Translations under genes and position numbers: made by a program
Shown: positions 26,081-36,494 of the stretch, piece by piece
How the letters are laid out: every line of letters starts with the position of its first letter
Position numbering within the stretch: the first letter of the stretch is position 1
The notes under the pieces: model-generated
Database searches by the model: none
What the model was told of the DNA's origin: nothing
The model's input: the letters and a program-made list of their open reading frames with translations, nothing else
Assembly (NCBI GenBank): GCA_007741555.1
Contig: CP036526.1
Span: forward strand, 3,224,001-3,288,000
Direction of reading: 5' to 3'
DNA: 64,000 nucleotides
From: Stieleria marina
GTDB lineage: Bacteria; Planctomycetota; Planctomycetia; Pirellulales; Pirellulaceae

Positions 26081-27113
26081 ACCAACCTTTGCGATGCTCT
26101 GTTGTGCCCATGGCGCAGAGACGTCCGTCAAATCAGAAATGGCAGCCGCGGGTTGGCGCTTGGCGTTTTCGCGCCCGGGTTTTGTGACCGCCAAGCATGA
26201 TGATCAAGTCGAATTGCCTAGCGGCATCTTTGTGCGGACCGCGGCAAGATCGATTGGACAAGTACGCAGCACCGATGGAGCCGAGCAGGTCAAGTCGTTG
26301 GTCCAATCGCTAAAGGAGAAAACGCCAAACCAGCCATACGATCAATTGCACGTCTGGCCCAAGGATCGGGCTCCGATTGGTCGATTTGGGTTCGAGCCCG
26401 GCGCGGATGAAGTCTCGACGGCAGTCGCCGGTGCGATCTATCAGGGGCTGGGCAAAGATTGGCTTCGCTGTGATGCTCCGAATCGTATCGCGCAGCCGGA
26501 AGAGCGAGTGTTAGATGTGGTGTTGGTCGAACCGTCGCACTGGTTCTTTGGCACTCACGTTGCCAACACTTGGCCGACTCGTTGGCCGGGAGCAGTCCAG
26601 CCAATCCAGACCAAAGAAGAGCCCGTTTCGCGTGCGTATTACAAAGCCGCCGAAGCCATTGCGTGGAGCGGTTTTGATATTCAGTCCGGCGATTTGGCGG
26701 TCGAAGTCGGCAGCGCCCCGGGCGGCGCTTGCGGGCGGTTGCTGGAAATGGGTTGCCGCGTCATAGGAATCGATCCAGCCGAAATGGATCCGCGAATCGA
26801 TGAGCATCCCAATTTCCGCCACATTCGTGCCCGGGCGGGAGATCTGCCGCGGAAAGAGTACCGCGGGGCGAAGTGGTTGCTGGTTGATTCCAACGTCAAG
26901 CCAAATCAAACGTTGACCACGGTGTCGAACATCGTGACGCATTCACACAGCAGCATCCAGGGATTACTGCTGACGCTAAAGCTGGGCAGCTACGAAGCGG
27001 TCGAGCGAATGGATGCGTGGATTGCCCGAATCCAAAAGTGGAATCCTAAATCAATCCAGGTCCGACAGCTCGCAAGAAACAAATGCGAAGTGTGTTGCGC
27101 AGTTGAGTTCTAA
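26073..27113 (+). CDS. RlmM-like 23S rRNA 2'-O-ribose methyltransferase
   Basis: 346 residues. RlmM methylates C2498 in 23S rRNA. The Rossmann-type SAM-binding motif is VEVGSAPGGACGRLLEMGC, followed by GIDPAEMD. The FtsJ-type catalytic residues fit YYKAAEAI (Lys), WLLVDSNVKP (Asp) and LLTLKLGSYEAV (Lys). The N-terminal part (about 1-170) is the extra RNA-binding region expected for this family. It begins inside the stop region of the secreted amidohydrolase gene. That pairing has no obvious functional logic and probably reflects compact gene packing. Confidence 0.85.
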   Translation: MSEPTFAMLCCAHGAETSVKSEMAAAGWRLAFSRPGFVTAKHDDQVELPSGIFVRTAARSIGQVRSTDGAEQVKSLVQSLKEKTPNQPYDQLHVWPKDRAPIGRFGFEPGADEVSTAVAGAIYQGLGKDWLRCDAPNRIAQPEERVLDVVLVEPSHWFFGTHVANTWPTRWPGAVQPIQTKEEPVSRAYYKAAEAIAWSGFDIQSGDLAVEVGSAPGGACGRLLEMGCRVIGIDPAEMDPRIDEHPNFRHIRARAGDLPRKEYRGAKWLLVDSNVKPNQTLTTVSNIVTHSHSSIQGLLLTLKLGSYEAVERMDAWIARIQKWNPKSIQVRQLARNKCEVCCAVEF

Positions 27114-27162
27114 GCGAGCGGTTTTCTGATGCCCAATGAACTGAGCTAATTCGCTGTGCTTA

Positions 27163-28026
27163 TTACAGTTCGCTGTATCGCATCTTAAACGTGTCGCTCT
27201 GACTCAGGTCGCCGGTCTTCAGGCCTTTCATGAACCAATCCAGTCGCTGTTCGCTAGAACCGTGAGTAAACGATTCGGGGACAACGTAACCTTGGCTGCG
27301 TTTTTGTAGTCGGTCATCGCCGATCGCGGTTGCGGCCCGTAGTGCTTCTTCGACATCGCCGGGTTCGATGATGTTTTTGGTCCGCTGCGCGTGATGCAGC
27401 ATGCAGCCAGCAAAGAAATCGGCCTGCAGTTCAAGACGCACCGACGCTTCGTTGGCGGCCTCTTTGCTCTGCGTCCGCCGCACTTTTTCGACTTGGTCGG
27501 TGTATCCCAATTGGTTCTGAACGTGATGCCCGACTTCATGAGCAATCACGTAGGCCTGAGCGAAATCGCCGGGGGCCCCCAGTTGGCCGGACAGTTGGCG
27601 AAAGAAGCTGGTGTCCAGATAAACTTTTTCGTCAGCGGGGCAGTAAAACGGACCGGACGCTGCGCTCGCAAAACCGCACGCCGATTGCACTTTTCCCGAA
27701 AACAGAACCATCGTCGGATTTTTGTATCGCTTGCCAGCTTTTGCAAACAGATCCGTCCAAACGTCTTCTGTGTCCGCGAACACGACTTTGGCAAAGTCTC
27801 CTCGTTCTTTTTCTTCGGGCGATAGTTCTGCTGCTGGCCCGCCTGCCTGAGCCGGTGCGGCCTGTTTTTGCTTGGCTTGCTGGAGGAATTTCTGTGGGTT
27901 CCCTCCCAGCAACGCGATCACCAATGCGATGATCATCAATCCCATTCCGCCACCAACGACGGCCGGACCACTGACCCCACGTCGATCTTCTACATTTTCG
28001 CTTTGTCGTCGTCCGCGCCAGCGCAT
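27163..28026 (-). CDS. Neutral zinc metallopeptidase, YpfJ/KPN_02809 family
   Basis: 287 residues with the start at 28026, which gives the standard family N-terminus MRWRGRRQSENVEDRRG; the longer frame to 28212 lacks this. One transmembrane helix follows (GLMIIALVIALLGG). The catalytic zinc motif HEVGHH is in VIAHEVGHHVQNQLG, with YLDTSFF and a downstream Glu in ELQADFFAGC as expected for the family. The C-terminal SFTHGSSEQRLDWFMKGL is also typical. Its physiological substrate is unknown. It is convergent with the RlmM-like gene. Confidence 0.9.
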   Translation of the reverse strand: MRWRGRRQSENVEDRRGVSGPAVVGGGMGLMIIALVIALLGGNPQKFLQQAKQKQAAPAQAGGPAAELSPEEKERGDFAKVVFADTEDVWTDLFAKAGKRYKNPTMVLFSGKVQSACGFASAASGPFYCPADEKVYLDTSFFRQLSGQLGAPGDFAQAYVIAHEVGHHVQNQLGYTDQVEKVRRTQSKEAANEASVRLELQADFFAGCMLHHAQRTKNIIEPGDVEEALRAATAIGDDRLQKRSQGYVVPESFTHGSSEQRLDWFMKGLKTGDLSQSDTFKMRYSEL

Positions 28027-28335
28027 TTCACAAACTCCCAATTGAATCGAATTTCGGCAACAACCGCCGAAGTTATTATTATGCTCACTACCGCGAAAGT
28101 GCCAGCGGGTGTCAGCTTGCGGGAGCAAAAAAGCAAGACGTTTATCCTGCCCGCGCTTCTCTTCAGCTGCCGCAGAAGCGACCGCTATTCCACATTTCAA
28201 CTCGTCCGCCAACTCACATCACCTCAGCAGTCACCCCAACGCGACCGTCCACAAAAGCCCTCAGACACGCTTTTTGTTTTCGTTGTCCGTCGTTTCTAAG
28301 CTGGAAACGGCTGCTCAGGAGCCCAGGCTAGACCC
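28027..28335. other. Divergent intergenic region
   Basis: About 310 bp between the minus-strand metallopeptidase gene and the plus-strand DUF218 gene. It presumably holds promoters for both. I see no supported gene, repeat or RNA signal. Confidence 0.35.
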
Positions 28336-29205
28336 ATGCAGAATCTGACGGTTCCCATTATTCAGCGGCGAAGCATTGCGATCGGAATCTTTGCGACGGG
28401 CCTGGTCATGGTGGCGCTTTTGGCGGCAACCCTGTTTTTCGATGGGCCCGACCAAGCAGGTCGCGCCGCGGTAGAGTTGGTGATGCCGGTCGGAATGCTG
28501 TGGCTATTGCTGATCTGTTTAGCAACGACCTATTGGTTTGCCGGACGTCGCATCGGTGCCGCGGTGTTTGGCCTGACTTGGTTGTTCGTATCGCTGACTT
28601 TCAATGGCCAAGTAGCACAGAAAATCTTTGGCAGTGTCGAGCGTCCTCCGTCGGCCGAGCTTGCTGCCGATCAATATCCACTTCGCGCGGTCGTTACTTT
28701 GGGTGGTGCTGCGGGCACAAATACTTACGGAGTCGACGAAGTTTATCGCGACGGGGAGCGAGTGGTTTCTGCGGCGCAAATGTGGCACGCAGGTCAGACG
28801 AAGATCATCATTTGCACCGGAAGTTCTAGCGATCCCAAGCGAATTCAGCCGGGTAAAGTCGGCCGGCGACTGTTGTTGTCGCTGGGAGTGCCTGATTCGG
28901 CGATCGTGTTGGTGGATGGCGAAGATACTCGCAGCGAGATGCGGGAGGTGCGCAAATTATTGGACGCTGCACCTGCGGCATTGCAGCATTCCGGAAAGAT
29001 GGGGCTGATCACCAGCGCCTTTCACATGGACCGCGCCCTCCGAATGGCCGACCTTGAATCTCTGGAGTTTGTTCCTTTGCCGGTCGCGTATCGCCAAGGG
29101 ATGAGCGAAGGGTTTTCGCCCAAGAGTTTAGTTCCGACCGCGGAAGCGGGATTGGATTTTCGCCAGGCTGCCAAGGAGCATCTGGCAAGGTTGCTAGGAA
29201 AGTGA
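28336..29205 (+). CDS. DUF218 (YdcF/SanA/ElyC-like) membrane protein
   Basis: 289 residues. Three hydrophobic helices at the N-terminus (IGIFATGLVMVALLAATLFF, LVMPVGMLWLLLICLATTYW, AAVFGLTWLFVSLTF) precede a DUF218 domain with VVTLGGAAG, the IIICTGSSS strand, GVPDSAIVLVDGEDTRSEMREV and LITSAFHMDRALRM. Members such as SanA and ElyC work in envelope integrity or undecaprenyl-phosphate handling, but the biochemical activity of this family is poorly defined. An upstream AGGAGCC motif supports the start. A role in cell-envelope biogenesis is inferred from the family only. Confidence 0.8.
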   Translation: MQNLTVPIIQRRSIAIGIFATGLVMVALLAATLFFDGPDQAGRAAVELVMPVGMLWLLLICLATTYWFAGRRIGAAVFGLTWLFVSLTFNGQVAQKIFGSVERPPSAELAADQYPLRAVVTLGGAAGTNTYGVDEVYRDGERVVSAAQMWHAGQTKIIICTGSSSDPKRIQPGKVGRRLLLSLGVPDSAIVLVDGEDTRSEMREVRKLLDAAPAALQHSGKMGLITSAFHMDRALRMADLESLEFVPLPVAYRQGMSEGFSPKSLVPTAEAGLDFRQAAKEHLARLLGK

Positions 29206-29452
29206 CTGTCGTCGCGGAGCCCGCGGGTACTCTGCAATGCTAGCGGAAGTCGCTTGGTGATTTCGGATCGAATCGTCGGCTAACCGCCCTGTGCGAGCGG
29301 TTAAATGCTCGCCAAAGCTTTGCATTGCCCGCACCCTTTGCAACTTATCAAACCGGACTTGCCAGCGAACCGGAAGGCTCGTACTCTCGCCGCGATCTAG
29401 ATACAAATCGACTGATTCCAGACCCAGTAACGAAGCCATGGAAGGCCTAGCT

Positions 29453-32400
29453 ATGGACGGACCCGCCCGCAATTTATCCGCACCTGCGGTAAAACTCGCT
29501 CAGCAAACTTTGCAACCTAAACCGTATGCAGCAAAAGTCATTGCTGCGACTTGGTTCATTGCGTCAGCGAGCCTGCTATTAGGCTTCGGCACACCGGTTC
29601 ACGCGGACGAAGCGAACTGGATTTGGGCCGCAGGCAGTTCACTCGAACGCCCCGTCGCGCCAGGACAGACTTGCTGGTTTCGCAAGCCGGTCAATATCCG
29701 AGTCGCGTCCGAAGGCCGCATCGAGATCGCTGCCGACGACAACTATGAATTGTATTTGAACGGGAATCTGATCGGACGCGGCGGATCGCCCGAAGTCGTC
29801 GATGAATACGACGTTACAAAACACCTGCAAGTCGGGCGCAACGTGGTGGCTGTCAAAGTCGTCAATACGCACGGCAAAACGGCCGCATTGGCTGCCCGAG
29901 TTGCGGTTCGGCCTAACACAGGCGACAAGTGGTACACCTTTAGTTCTGACCCATCATGGCGAACCAGCACCGAAGAAAACTCGCAGTGGCAAACCGTGGT
30001 TTTCAATGATCGGCTTTGGGGTTCAGCAGCATCGTTCGGCAAGTTCGGCGAAACGGCTCCTTGGGATCATGATGCCGAAGAAGCGACCAGCGATGCGGTC
30101 GCCGCGACCCCGACTGACAATCAGCCAGCTGATAGCCAACGCGAACGATTCCAGATCCAACGAGGGTTCGGAGTTCAACGAGTGCTTAACGACGACAAAA
30201 TTGGCTCGGCGATCGCGATGACATTCAACGAGTTTGGTCACATTCTTGTTTCGCAAGAAGATGGACCGCTGCTTTTGGTGTTTGATGCGGACAACGATGG
30301 TGTCCCGGAAAAAGTGCGCACCTATTGCGATAAAGTCAAAAACTGCCAAGGCATCTTGCCGCTCAACGGCGAAGTCTTTGTGACTGCCGACGGACCCGAT
30401 GGTTCCGCTCTGTATCGCTTGTCCGATGAAGACCGCAACGGGTCGCTAGAGAAAATCAAAACGATCGTCAAATTCGATGGCAAATCGGGCGAACACGGTC
30501 CCCACGGACTGCGACTCGGTCCTGACGGCATGATCTACATTGCCGTTGGCAGCCATACACAAGCGGTCGGCAAACGCGGCAAGGGAGACACCTACCGTGA
30601 CCCATACGAAGGCGACTTGCTGCCGCGATACGAAGATCCGACCGGACACGCTTTGGGCATCAAGGCTCCGGGCGGAACGATTGTTCGCACCAACGCCGAC
30701 GGATCGATCGTCGAACGCGTTGCCGGCGGCGTTCGCAATGCTTACGACGTCATCTTCAATTCAGATGGTGGCATGTTCGTGCATGACGCTGACATGGAAG
30801 GCGATCTGAACACCGCATGGTATCGACCGACGGGTCTGTTCGACGTCACCGAAGGCGCCGAATTGGGTTGGCGAACCGGTTGGGCAAAATGGCCCGAGCA
30901 CTACTTTGACCGAATCCCCACGTTGCTTAACACCGGCCGCGGTAGTCCGACTGGTGGCGTCGCGTATCAACACTACATGTTCCCAGTGCGTTACCAAAAC
31001 ACGATGTTTTTGGCTGACTGGTCCGAAGGACGTATTCTGAATGTTCGCCTGCGTCCGCGCGGAGCCGGCTACGTTGCCGACAGCGAAGTCTTTCTTCAAG
31101 GTCAGCCGCTCAATGTGACGGATGTCGAAGTTGGTCCCGATGGTGCGTTGTATTTCTGCACCGGCGGTCGCGGCACCGCCGGCGGTGTCTATCGTGTGGT
31201 CTACAAAGGCGACGTGCCTGATCGCATCAAAAAACTCGGCAGCGGAGTCGCTGCTGCGATCCGACAGCCGCAAATCGAATCTGCTTGGGCGCGTCAAGAG
31301 ATTGCCAAAATCAAACGTGAGCTCGGCGACGAATGGGCTCAGTTGGTCGCTGGAGTCGCGTACAGCAAGGACAATCCGCCGGAATACCGTGTCCGAGCGA
31401 TGGAGTTGATGCAGCTTTTCGGCCCTGTACCTAGCGAAGAGCTAATCCTTGAATTGGCACAATCTAGCAACGAAATCGTGCGTGCTCGTGCTGCCACAAT
31501 GATGGGGCTGCATCCCGGCAAACTGACAAGCGAGCGGCTGGTCGAAATGCTGGGTGATAGCGACGCAAGAGTTCGCCGTGAAGTGTGCGAATCGATGTTG
31601 CGTAGCGAAACGTTCCCGAAATCAACCGAACAACTGATGCCGCTGCTGGCCAGCGATGATCGCACGTTGTCCTTTGTGGCTCGTCGTGTTTTGGAAAGAA
31701 TGCCCCCCGATGTTTGGCGTGACGAAGTCGTCAACACTGCGGATGTTCGCATCGGGCTGAGCGGAATGTTGGCTTTGGTCAATGCCGATCCAACCGAAGC
31801 AACCGCGATGACGGTGTTGCAACGCGCCAGCGAGATGATGACAGGTTTCTTGAGCGATTCGGATTTCACCGACGCACTGCGTCTTTGTCAGGTTGCGATG
31901 CACCGCGGCAAAGTCGATCCTTCCAAAGTGGTTGCGCTGCGTGATCAAATTGCCGAAGAATTTCCTGCTAGCGACGGTCGAATGAATCACGAACTGATTC
32001 GTCTGGCTGCTTACTTGAAAGCCAATGACGTCGCTGACCGAGCATTGACGTACATTGAATCCGACGCACCCAAAGAAGATCGCGTATTAGTTGGAATGCA
32101 CCTGCATTTCTTGGCTCCTAAATGGAATGCCAAGCAACGATTCCGCGTGCTGAAATTCTACGAAGAACTAGCCAGCGAAGATTCCGAAGGCGGTTTGCCG
32201 ATGTACATCGCCGCAGTCACTCGTGACTTTGCAAAATCGCTTTCCATCGACGACGCACATGCATTGCTGGAGCAAGGCGACGTTTGGCGTAACGCAGCCT
32301 TGGCAGCGATCTACAAACTGGAACGCCCCGTCGATAGCGACACCGCTGAAAAACTTCGTGACTTGGATCGTCGTCTGATCGGTGATCCCCAGATTGGCGA

Positions 32401-33352
32401 AACCGAACGTCGTTTGCGGACCGGCATCATCGCGATGTTGGCAACCGCCGAAGACGACGAATCCGCAAATTACCTGCGCAAACTGTGGCGCAGCGAACCC
32501 GAACGCCGTAGCGTCATTGCGATGGCTTTGTCGGTCAAACCAGACGGTGAAAACTGGGACTACTTGGTTCGCAGCCTGAACGTCCTGGAGGACCAATCGG
32601 CAACCGAGGTGCTCAAGGCGCTCGCCGGTGTTCCAATTGCAACGGACGATCCCATGGCAATCCGCCAGCTGATTTTGCTAGGGGCTCGTGCCGAGACACA
32701 AAGCAACAGTTACGAATCGGTCGAACGACTGCTGGAGCATTGGACCGGTATGAAACGTCCCAAGGGCGCCGACAACACGATGCGACCTTGGCAAAAATGG
32801 TATGCCAAAATGTATCCCGATCGCGCCCCGGCTGAATTGCCCAAAGAAGAAGAGTCGCGTTGGGATTTCGATCAGCTTGTTGCGTATCTTGGCAGCGACA
32901 AAGGACGCTTTGGCGATCCGATGCACGGTCGCGAAGTTTATTCCAAAGCCAAGTGTGCTGATTGCCACCAGTTCGGCTCCAATGGAGAGTCGGTTGGGCC
33001 AAGTCTTTCGGGCATCGCGCGTCGGTTCTCCAAACGTGAGATCGTCGAATCAATTCTTTTCCCAGCTCATGTCGTCAGTAGCCAATACGCCAGTAAGAAG
33101 GTGTTGACGCTGGACGGCCGCATGTTGATTGGCATCGTCAGTCAAGAAACGGGCGGAGAGTTGGCGATCCGAGACTCCCAAAACAACATCACGCGGGTTC
33201 CTGAGAAAGAAATCGATCAGATTCTGCCCAGTACCAGCAGCAACATGCCCTCGGGCTTGGTGGACGGTTTGTCGCAGCAGGAAATCTCGGACTTGATGGC
33301 TTATTTGGGCGTGCTGCAGCCTTTGGAAATCGCCACACTTCCCGGAAAGTAG
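29453..33352 (+). CDS. PVC-type membrane-bound dehydrogenase-like / CxxCH haem-binding protein
   Basis: About 1299 residues. The start at 29453 is chosen for a GGAAGG ribosome binding site, with 29438 as alternative. A signal peptide (VIAATWFIASASLLLGFGTPVHA) is followed by a carbohydrate-binding-like beta-sandwich (ANWIWAAGSSLERP...YELYLNGNLIGRGG). A beta-propeller of the planctomycete/verrucomicrobial membrane-bound dehydrogenase type follows (GFGVQRVLNDDKIGSAIAMT, GEHGPHGLRLGPDGMIYI, YFCTGGRG). HEAT-like repeats come next, about 690-1080. The C-terminal haem module has CADCHQFG at about 1155 and the typical EKEIDQILPS...MPSGL ending. The family is abundant in planctomycetes and linked to polysaccharide oxidation, but substrates are unproven. 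The call rests on domain recognition by eye. Confidence 0.85.
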   Translation: MDGPARNLSAPAVKLAQQTLQPKPYAAKVIAATWFIASASLLLGFGTPVHADEANWIWAAGSSLERPVAPGQTCWFRKPVNIRVASEGRIEIAADDNYELYLNGNLIGRGGSPEVVDEYDVTKHLQVGRNVVAVKVVNTHGKTAALAARVAVRPNTGDKWYTFSSDPSWRTSTEENSQWQTVVFNDRLWGSAASFGKFGETAPWDHDAEEATSDAVAATPTDNQPADSQRERFQIQRGFGVQRVLNDDKIGSAIAMTFNEFGHILVSQEDGPLLLVFDADNDGVPEKVRTYCDKVKNCQGILPLNGEVFVTADGPDGSALYRLSDEDRNGSLEKIKTIVKFDGKSGEHGPHGLRLGPDGMIYIAVGSHTQAVGKRGKGDTYRDPYEGDLLPRYEDPTGHALGIKAPGGTIVRTNADGSIVERVAGGVRNAYDVIFNSDGGMFVHDADMEGDLNTAWYRPTGLFDVTEGAELGWRTGWAKWPEHYFDRIPTLLNTGRGSPTGGVAYQHYMFPVRYQNTMFLADWSEGRILNVRLRPRGAGYVADSEVFLQGQPLNVTDVEVGPDGALYFCTGGRGTAGGVYRVVYKGDVPDRIKKLGSGVAAAIRQPQIESAWARQEIAKIKRELGDEWAQLVAGVAYSKDNPPEYRVRAMELMQLFGPVPSEELILELAQSSNEIVRARAATMMGLHPGKLTSERLVEMLGDSDARVRREVCESMLRSETFPKSTEQLMPLLASDDRTLSFVARRVLERMPPDVWRDEVVNTADVRIGLSGMLALVNADPTEATAMTVLQRASEMMTGFLSDSDFTDALRLCQVAMHRGKVDPSKVVALRDQIAEEFPASDGRMNHELIRLAAYLKANDVADRALTYIESDAPKEDRVLVGMHLHFLAPKWNAKQRFRVLKFYEELASEDSEGGLPMYIAAVTRDFAKSLSIDDAHALLEQGDVWRNAALAAIYKLERPVDSDTAEKLRDLDRRLIGDPQIGETERRLRTGIIAMLATAEDDESANYLRKLWRSEPERRSVIAMALSVKPDGENWDYLVRSLNVLEDQSATEVLKALAGVPIATDDPMAIRQLILLGARAETQSNSYESVERLLEHWTGMKRPKGADNTMRPWQKWYAKMYPDRAPAELPKEEESRWDFDQLVAYLGSDKGRFGDPMHGREVYSKAKCADCHQFGSNGESVGPSLSGIARRFSKREIVESILFPAHVVSSQYASKKVLTLDGRMLIGIVSQETGGELAIRDSQNNITRVPEKEIDQILPSTSSNMPSGLVDGLSQQEISDLMAYLGVLQPLEIATLPGK

Positions 33353-33359
33353 GCCGGGA
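33340..33359 (+). terminator. Weak hairpin overlapping the stop codon
   Basis: A perfect 6-bp stem (33340-33345 with 33354-33359) with an 8-nt loop spans the stop of the haem-protein gene and is followed a few bases later by TTTT. It may be a weak terminator. Confidence 0.3.
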
Positions 33360-33785
33360 GATCGCTTTTGACGATTCTCCGCTTTGCGGCGAACAGTGCG
33401 TCTTGAGCGGTTTGGGTCAGGACGGACTGCCGCAAGAGAGTCCGTCTGGATCGTGTTTTCGGGGCCACAAGCGACATTTCTTCTTTCCGCCGCTCGGTTC
33501 ACCTTCCCAAGAAATGGCTCTGGGGGCAGAATACCGACTTGGCGTGCAAATCTGCGCGCGATCGATAGTTGGGTAACGGCTTTTCGTTTCTCTTACTTGG
33601 CTTCATTCCCTTCGTATTGCAGCGACGGGGCGGACGCATGGGCGGCCGGGGAGATCTTTTTGGGCACGAGCTCAAACTCTTCCGTAAAGCGTAAGTGAAA
33701 CCGAGTTCGGTACCCACAGGTTCTCAGGCGGCCACCATGATGCGGTCCGCCGATATGCACATACCTCTAATCGCTTGGATCTACC
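33353..33785. other. Intergenic region upstream of yidC
   Basis: About 430 bp. rpmH, rnpA and yidD, the usual neighbours of yidC in other bacteria, are not visible. A 104-codon plus-strand and a 72-codon minus-strand frame lack recognisable motifs or ribosome binding sites. I see no RNA gene. Confidence 0.35.
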
Positions 33786-36293
33786 GTGGAACGTCGTCTG
33801 CTCTCTTTTATCATCGCGTCGACGGCGTTTTTCTTCTTCTATATCAGCATGCGTGTCATGTTTGCGCCGCCGCCTGTTCCGGCCGGCGGTGATGGAGCGG
33901 GCCAGCAAGTCGCTGAGCTGGACGATCCGAATGTTCAAGACGCGGTGGGCGATCTCGACTTGGCAGCTGACGTCGGCAGTGACGCCGATGGAGACGTTGC
34001 TGACAAAGACGACGCAGCCAGCGAATCAAACGACGAAGACCAGCCAGCGATCCGAGCCGATCGGCCAAAGTGGTTAACACTCGGGTCGATGAATCCAAAC
34101 TCGGGTTACCGAATGTTGGTCACGCTTAATAGTCGTGGCGGTGGGCTCGAACGCATCGAACTGACGACTCGCGATGACGAACAAAAATTAAAGTACCACC
34201 GCGTCGACGTGCGCTCGGGGTACCTCGGCTACTTTGCTGGCGAACCTGCTAGCCAAGCAACCGGTGTGCTGGTCAATGTAGTTGGCCCCGGAACTCCGGC
34301 AGCCTTAGCAAAGTCGGCCAGTGGCAGCATAGGAATCCAGCCTGGCGACGTCATACTCTCGGTGGGAAAATCACCGGTCTCGAATTCCGACGACATCGAT
34401 GATGCACTCAGTAAAACGAAGCCCGGCGAAGATATCGTCGTCGAAGTGCTACGAGGCCAAGCGGCGGATTCCGACGAGATCGATGACAATGCAGCGGGCA
34501 TCGTCACGACGCTGGAGTTTACCGCCCGGCTTACCGAACACCCCTTGGATTTGGTTCGATTGGCCAAATACGGCGGCGAAGATCAGGTGGCGGGAAACTT
34601 GTCCAAGCTTTCGTGTCTGCTGACGCTGGGGCAAGTCAATCGAAAGAGTATTGCGACTAACGGTACGTCGATTCGCGGTTTGGCGGATCCAGCCAAGTTG
34701 GTTTGGAATTCGCGAATGGACGAAGCTTCCAAAGAAGCAGTGTTTGACATTCAGCTTTCGGCAGCCGAAATGAAAGCGATCGGTGGAGAATCCGTTCGTC
34801 TGCGTCGCACCTATTCGCTCGCGCCCGAAAGCTACGCGTTGGACATGTCAGTCCAAGTCGAAAACTTGGGCAAGGAACCACAGAAGCTGGCGTACCGATT
34901 GGATGGCGTCAACGGTGTCACGATGGAAGGCTGGTGGTATAGCAATAAGATCAATCCTAACTGGAGCCGTGCTGCTGCTCGTGACGTCACTTACAAAACT
35001 GCCGCTGACGGCGACCAGTTGATGACGGGCTGCAACGTGCTGAAGCACGCTCGCAAGAATCCAAAAGATGTAGACGAAGTGATCTACGCCGAAGACGGCG
35101 ATGAATCACAACGAGAATTGTCGTACATCGGCGTCGACGCGCAGTACTTTAACTGTGCGTATCTGCCTCCCAAAGACGAAACGTCGATGTCGTATTTTCG
35201 TCGCGCGACGGCAACGTTGGTCGCAAACGAATCCAAGATCGAAAAGTATCAAGAGCACGCGGTCAACACCTCGTTCTACTTGGACAGTGTCGTCCGTGAA
35301 GTTCCGCCCGGTGCGGCATTGGGGCACAGTTTTCGCCTGTTCGCAGGCCCCAAGCAGCCTGAGGTTGCTGAGGCTTATGGATTGAGTGACACGATCTATT
35401 ACGGTTGGTTCTGGCCGTTCGCGATGATCCTGGTCAAAGTGCTGCACTTTTTGTACGGCATTGTTGGCAACTACGCGGTCGCCATCATTCTGCTGACGGT
35501 TTGCGTTCGCGGCATGATGTTTCCACTTAGCCGCAAAGCTGCGGTCAACGCACAACGCATGCAGGAGCTGGCGCCCGAACTGAAGAAAATTGCTGACAAG
35601 TACAAAGACGACATGGAAGGTCGTTTGAAAGCCCAGCGAGAATTGCAGCAGAAAGTCGGCTTCAATCCGTTGGCGGGTTGCGCTCCGATGTTCCTGCAGC
35701 TGCCAATCTTCATCGGTCTTTACCGTGCCCTCTCCGTCGACATCGAACTTCGCCAAGCCGCTCTGTCATCAGCCACATCGTGGGCGTCCAACCTTTCGGG
35801 GCCAGACATGATGACACGCTGGGACAGCTGGTTGATGGAGTATTTTTCGGGACGTGGAACAGGATGGTTGGGACCGTACTTCAACATTCTGCCGGTGTTC
35901 GTGGTGATTTTGTTTCTGACGCAGCAAAAACTGTTCATGCCGCCGGCGACGGATGAGCAAACCGCGATGACTCAGAAAGTAATGGGATTCATGACGTTGT
36001 TCATGGGACTGTTCTTTTTTCGGGTCCCAGCTGGCCTGTGCTTGTATTTCATTGCCAGCAGTCTGTGGGGTATCTGCGAACGCATCATGGTCAAAAAGAC
36101 GCTCCCCAAAGGCAAGCACTTCGATCTGGACGCGATCGGCGCGGCTGAATCCGGAGGCGGAGTAATCGACGTCAAAGCGACCAGGAAAAAGTCGCTGGCC
36201 GATAAGATCCGCGATCAGATCACGCCGCCCGAATCGCCGGCTCCTCCGCCGAACAAACGGAAGCGTCCGCCAAGCGGCAATAAGAAGAAGTAG
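33786..36293 (+). CDS. yidC: Membrane protein insertase YidC with inserted PDZ domain
   Basis: YidC inserts and folds inner-membrane proteins. 835 residues starting at GTG. An N-terminal signal anchor ([22 protein letters not shown]) is followed by an acidic linker and the periplasmic beta domain. A PDZ-like segment (about 150-245) interrupts that domain: [36 protein letters not shown] and the [12 protein letters not shown] strand. The conserved 60KD_IMP core lies at about 540-790, with [20 protein letters not shown] (the groove arginine in VRG), [20 protein letters not shown] and [18 protein letters not shown]. The C-terminal tail is basic ([13 protein letters not shown]), as in YidC proteins that bind ribosomes. 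The insertase call is firm; the PDZ call is by pattern. Confidence 0.93.
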   Translation: MERRLLSFIIASTAFFFFYISMRVMFAPPPVPAGGDGAGQQVAELDDPNVQDAVGDLDLAADVGSDADGDVADKDDAASESNDEDQPAIRADRPKWLTLGSMNPNSGYRMLVTLNSRGGGLERIELTTRDDEQKLKYHRVDVRSGYLGYFAGEPASQATGVLVNVVGPGTPAALAKSASGSIGIQPGDVILSVGKSPVSNSDDIDDALSKTKPGEDIVVEVLRGQAADSDEIDDNAAGIVTTLEFTARLTEHPLDLVRLAKYGGEDQVAGNLSKLSCLLTLGQVNRKSIATNGTSIRGLADPAKLVWNSRMDEASKEAVFDIQLSAAEMKAIGGESVRLRRTYSLAPESYALDMSVQVENLGKEPQKLAYRLDGVNGVTMEGWWYSNKINPNWSRAAARDVTYKTAADGDQLMTGCNVLKHARKNPKDVDEVIYAEDGDESQRELSYIGVDAQYFNCAYLPPKDETSMSYFRRATATLVANESKIEKYQEHAVNTSFYLDSVVREVPPGAALGHSFRLFAGPKQPEVAEAYGLSDTIYYGWFWPFAMILVKVLHFLYGIVGNYAVAIILLTVCVRGMMFPLSRKAAVNAQRMQELAPELKKIADKYKDDMEGRLKAQRELQQKVGFNPLAGCAPMFLQLPIFIGLYRALSVDIELRQAALSSATSWASNLSGPDMMTRWDSWLMEYFSGRGTGWLGPYFNILPVFVVILFLTQQKLFMPPATDEQTAMTQKVMGFMTLFMGLFFFRVPAGLCLYFIASSLWGICERIMVKKTLPKGKHFDLDAIGAAESGGGVIDVKATRKKSLADKIRDQITPPESPAPPPNKRKRPPSGNKKK

Positions 36294-36494
36294 TTCGACG
36301 CAGCTGCCTTCGTCGTATCGCAGTCGTGTGTCGCATCGTGCGTCGCGTCGTTGTTTTGGACGTGCGCTGAATCTTCCGTCTCGTTCTGCCGCGAATTGGT
36401 GGTCAGATTAAGCCGCCCTCTCGCTGTGGCGGCGCAGGGCTTATGATTTTGACACATGTGTTCTCCGTCGATATTAAATTTGGTCATCGAAGCT

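Noticed and set aside
33384-33717. Possible rpmH/rnpA-like genes before yidC
   Set aside because: Neither frame contains the bL34 or RnpA signatures; the usual yidC neighbours are simply not here.
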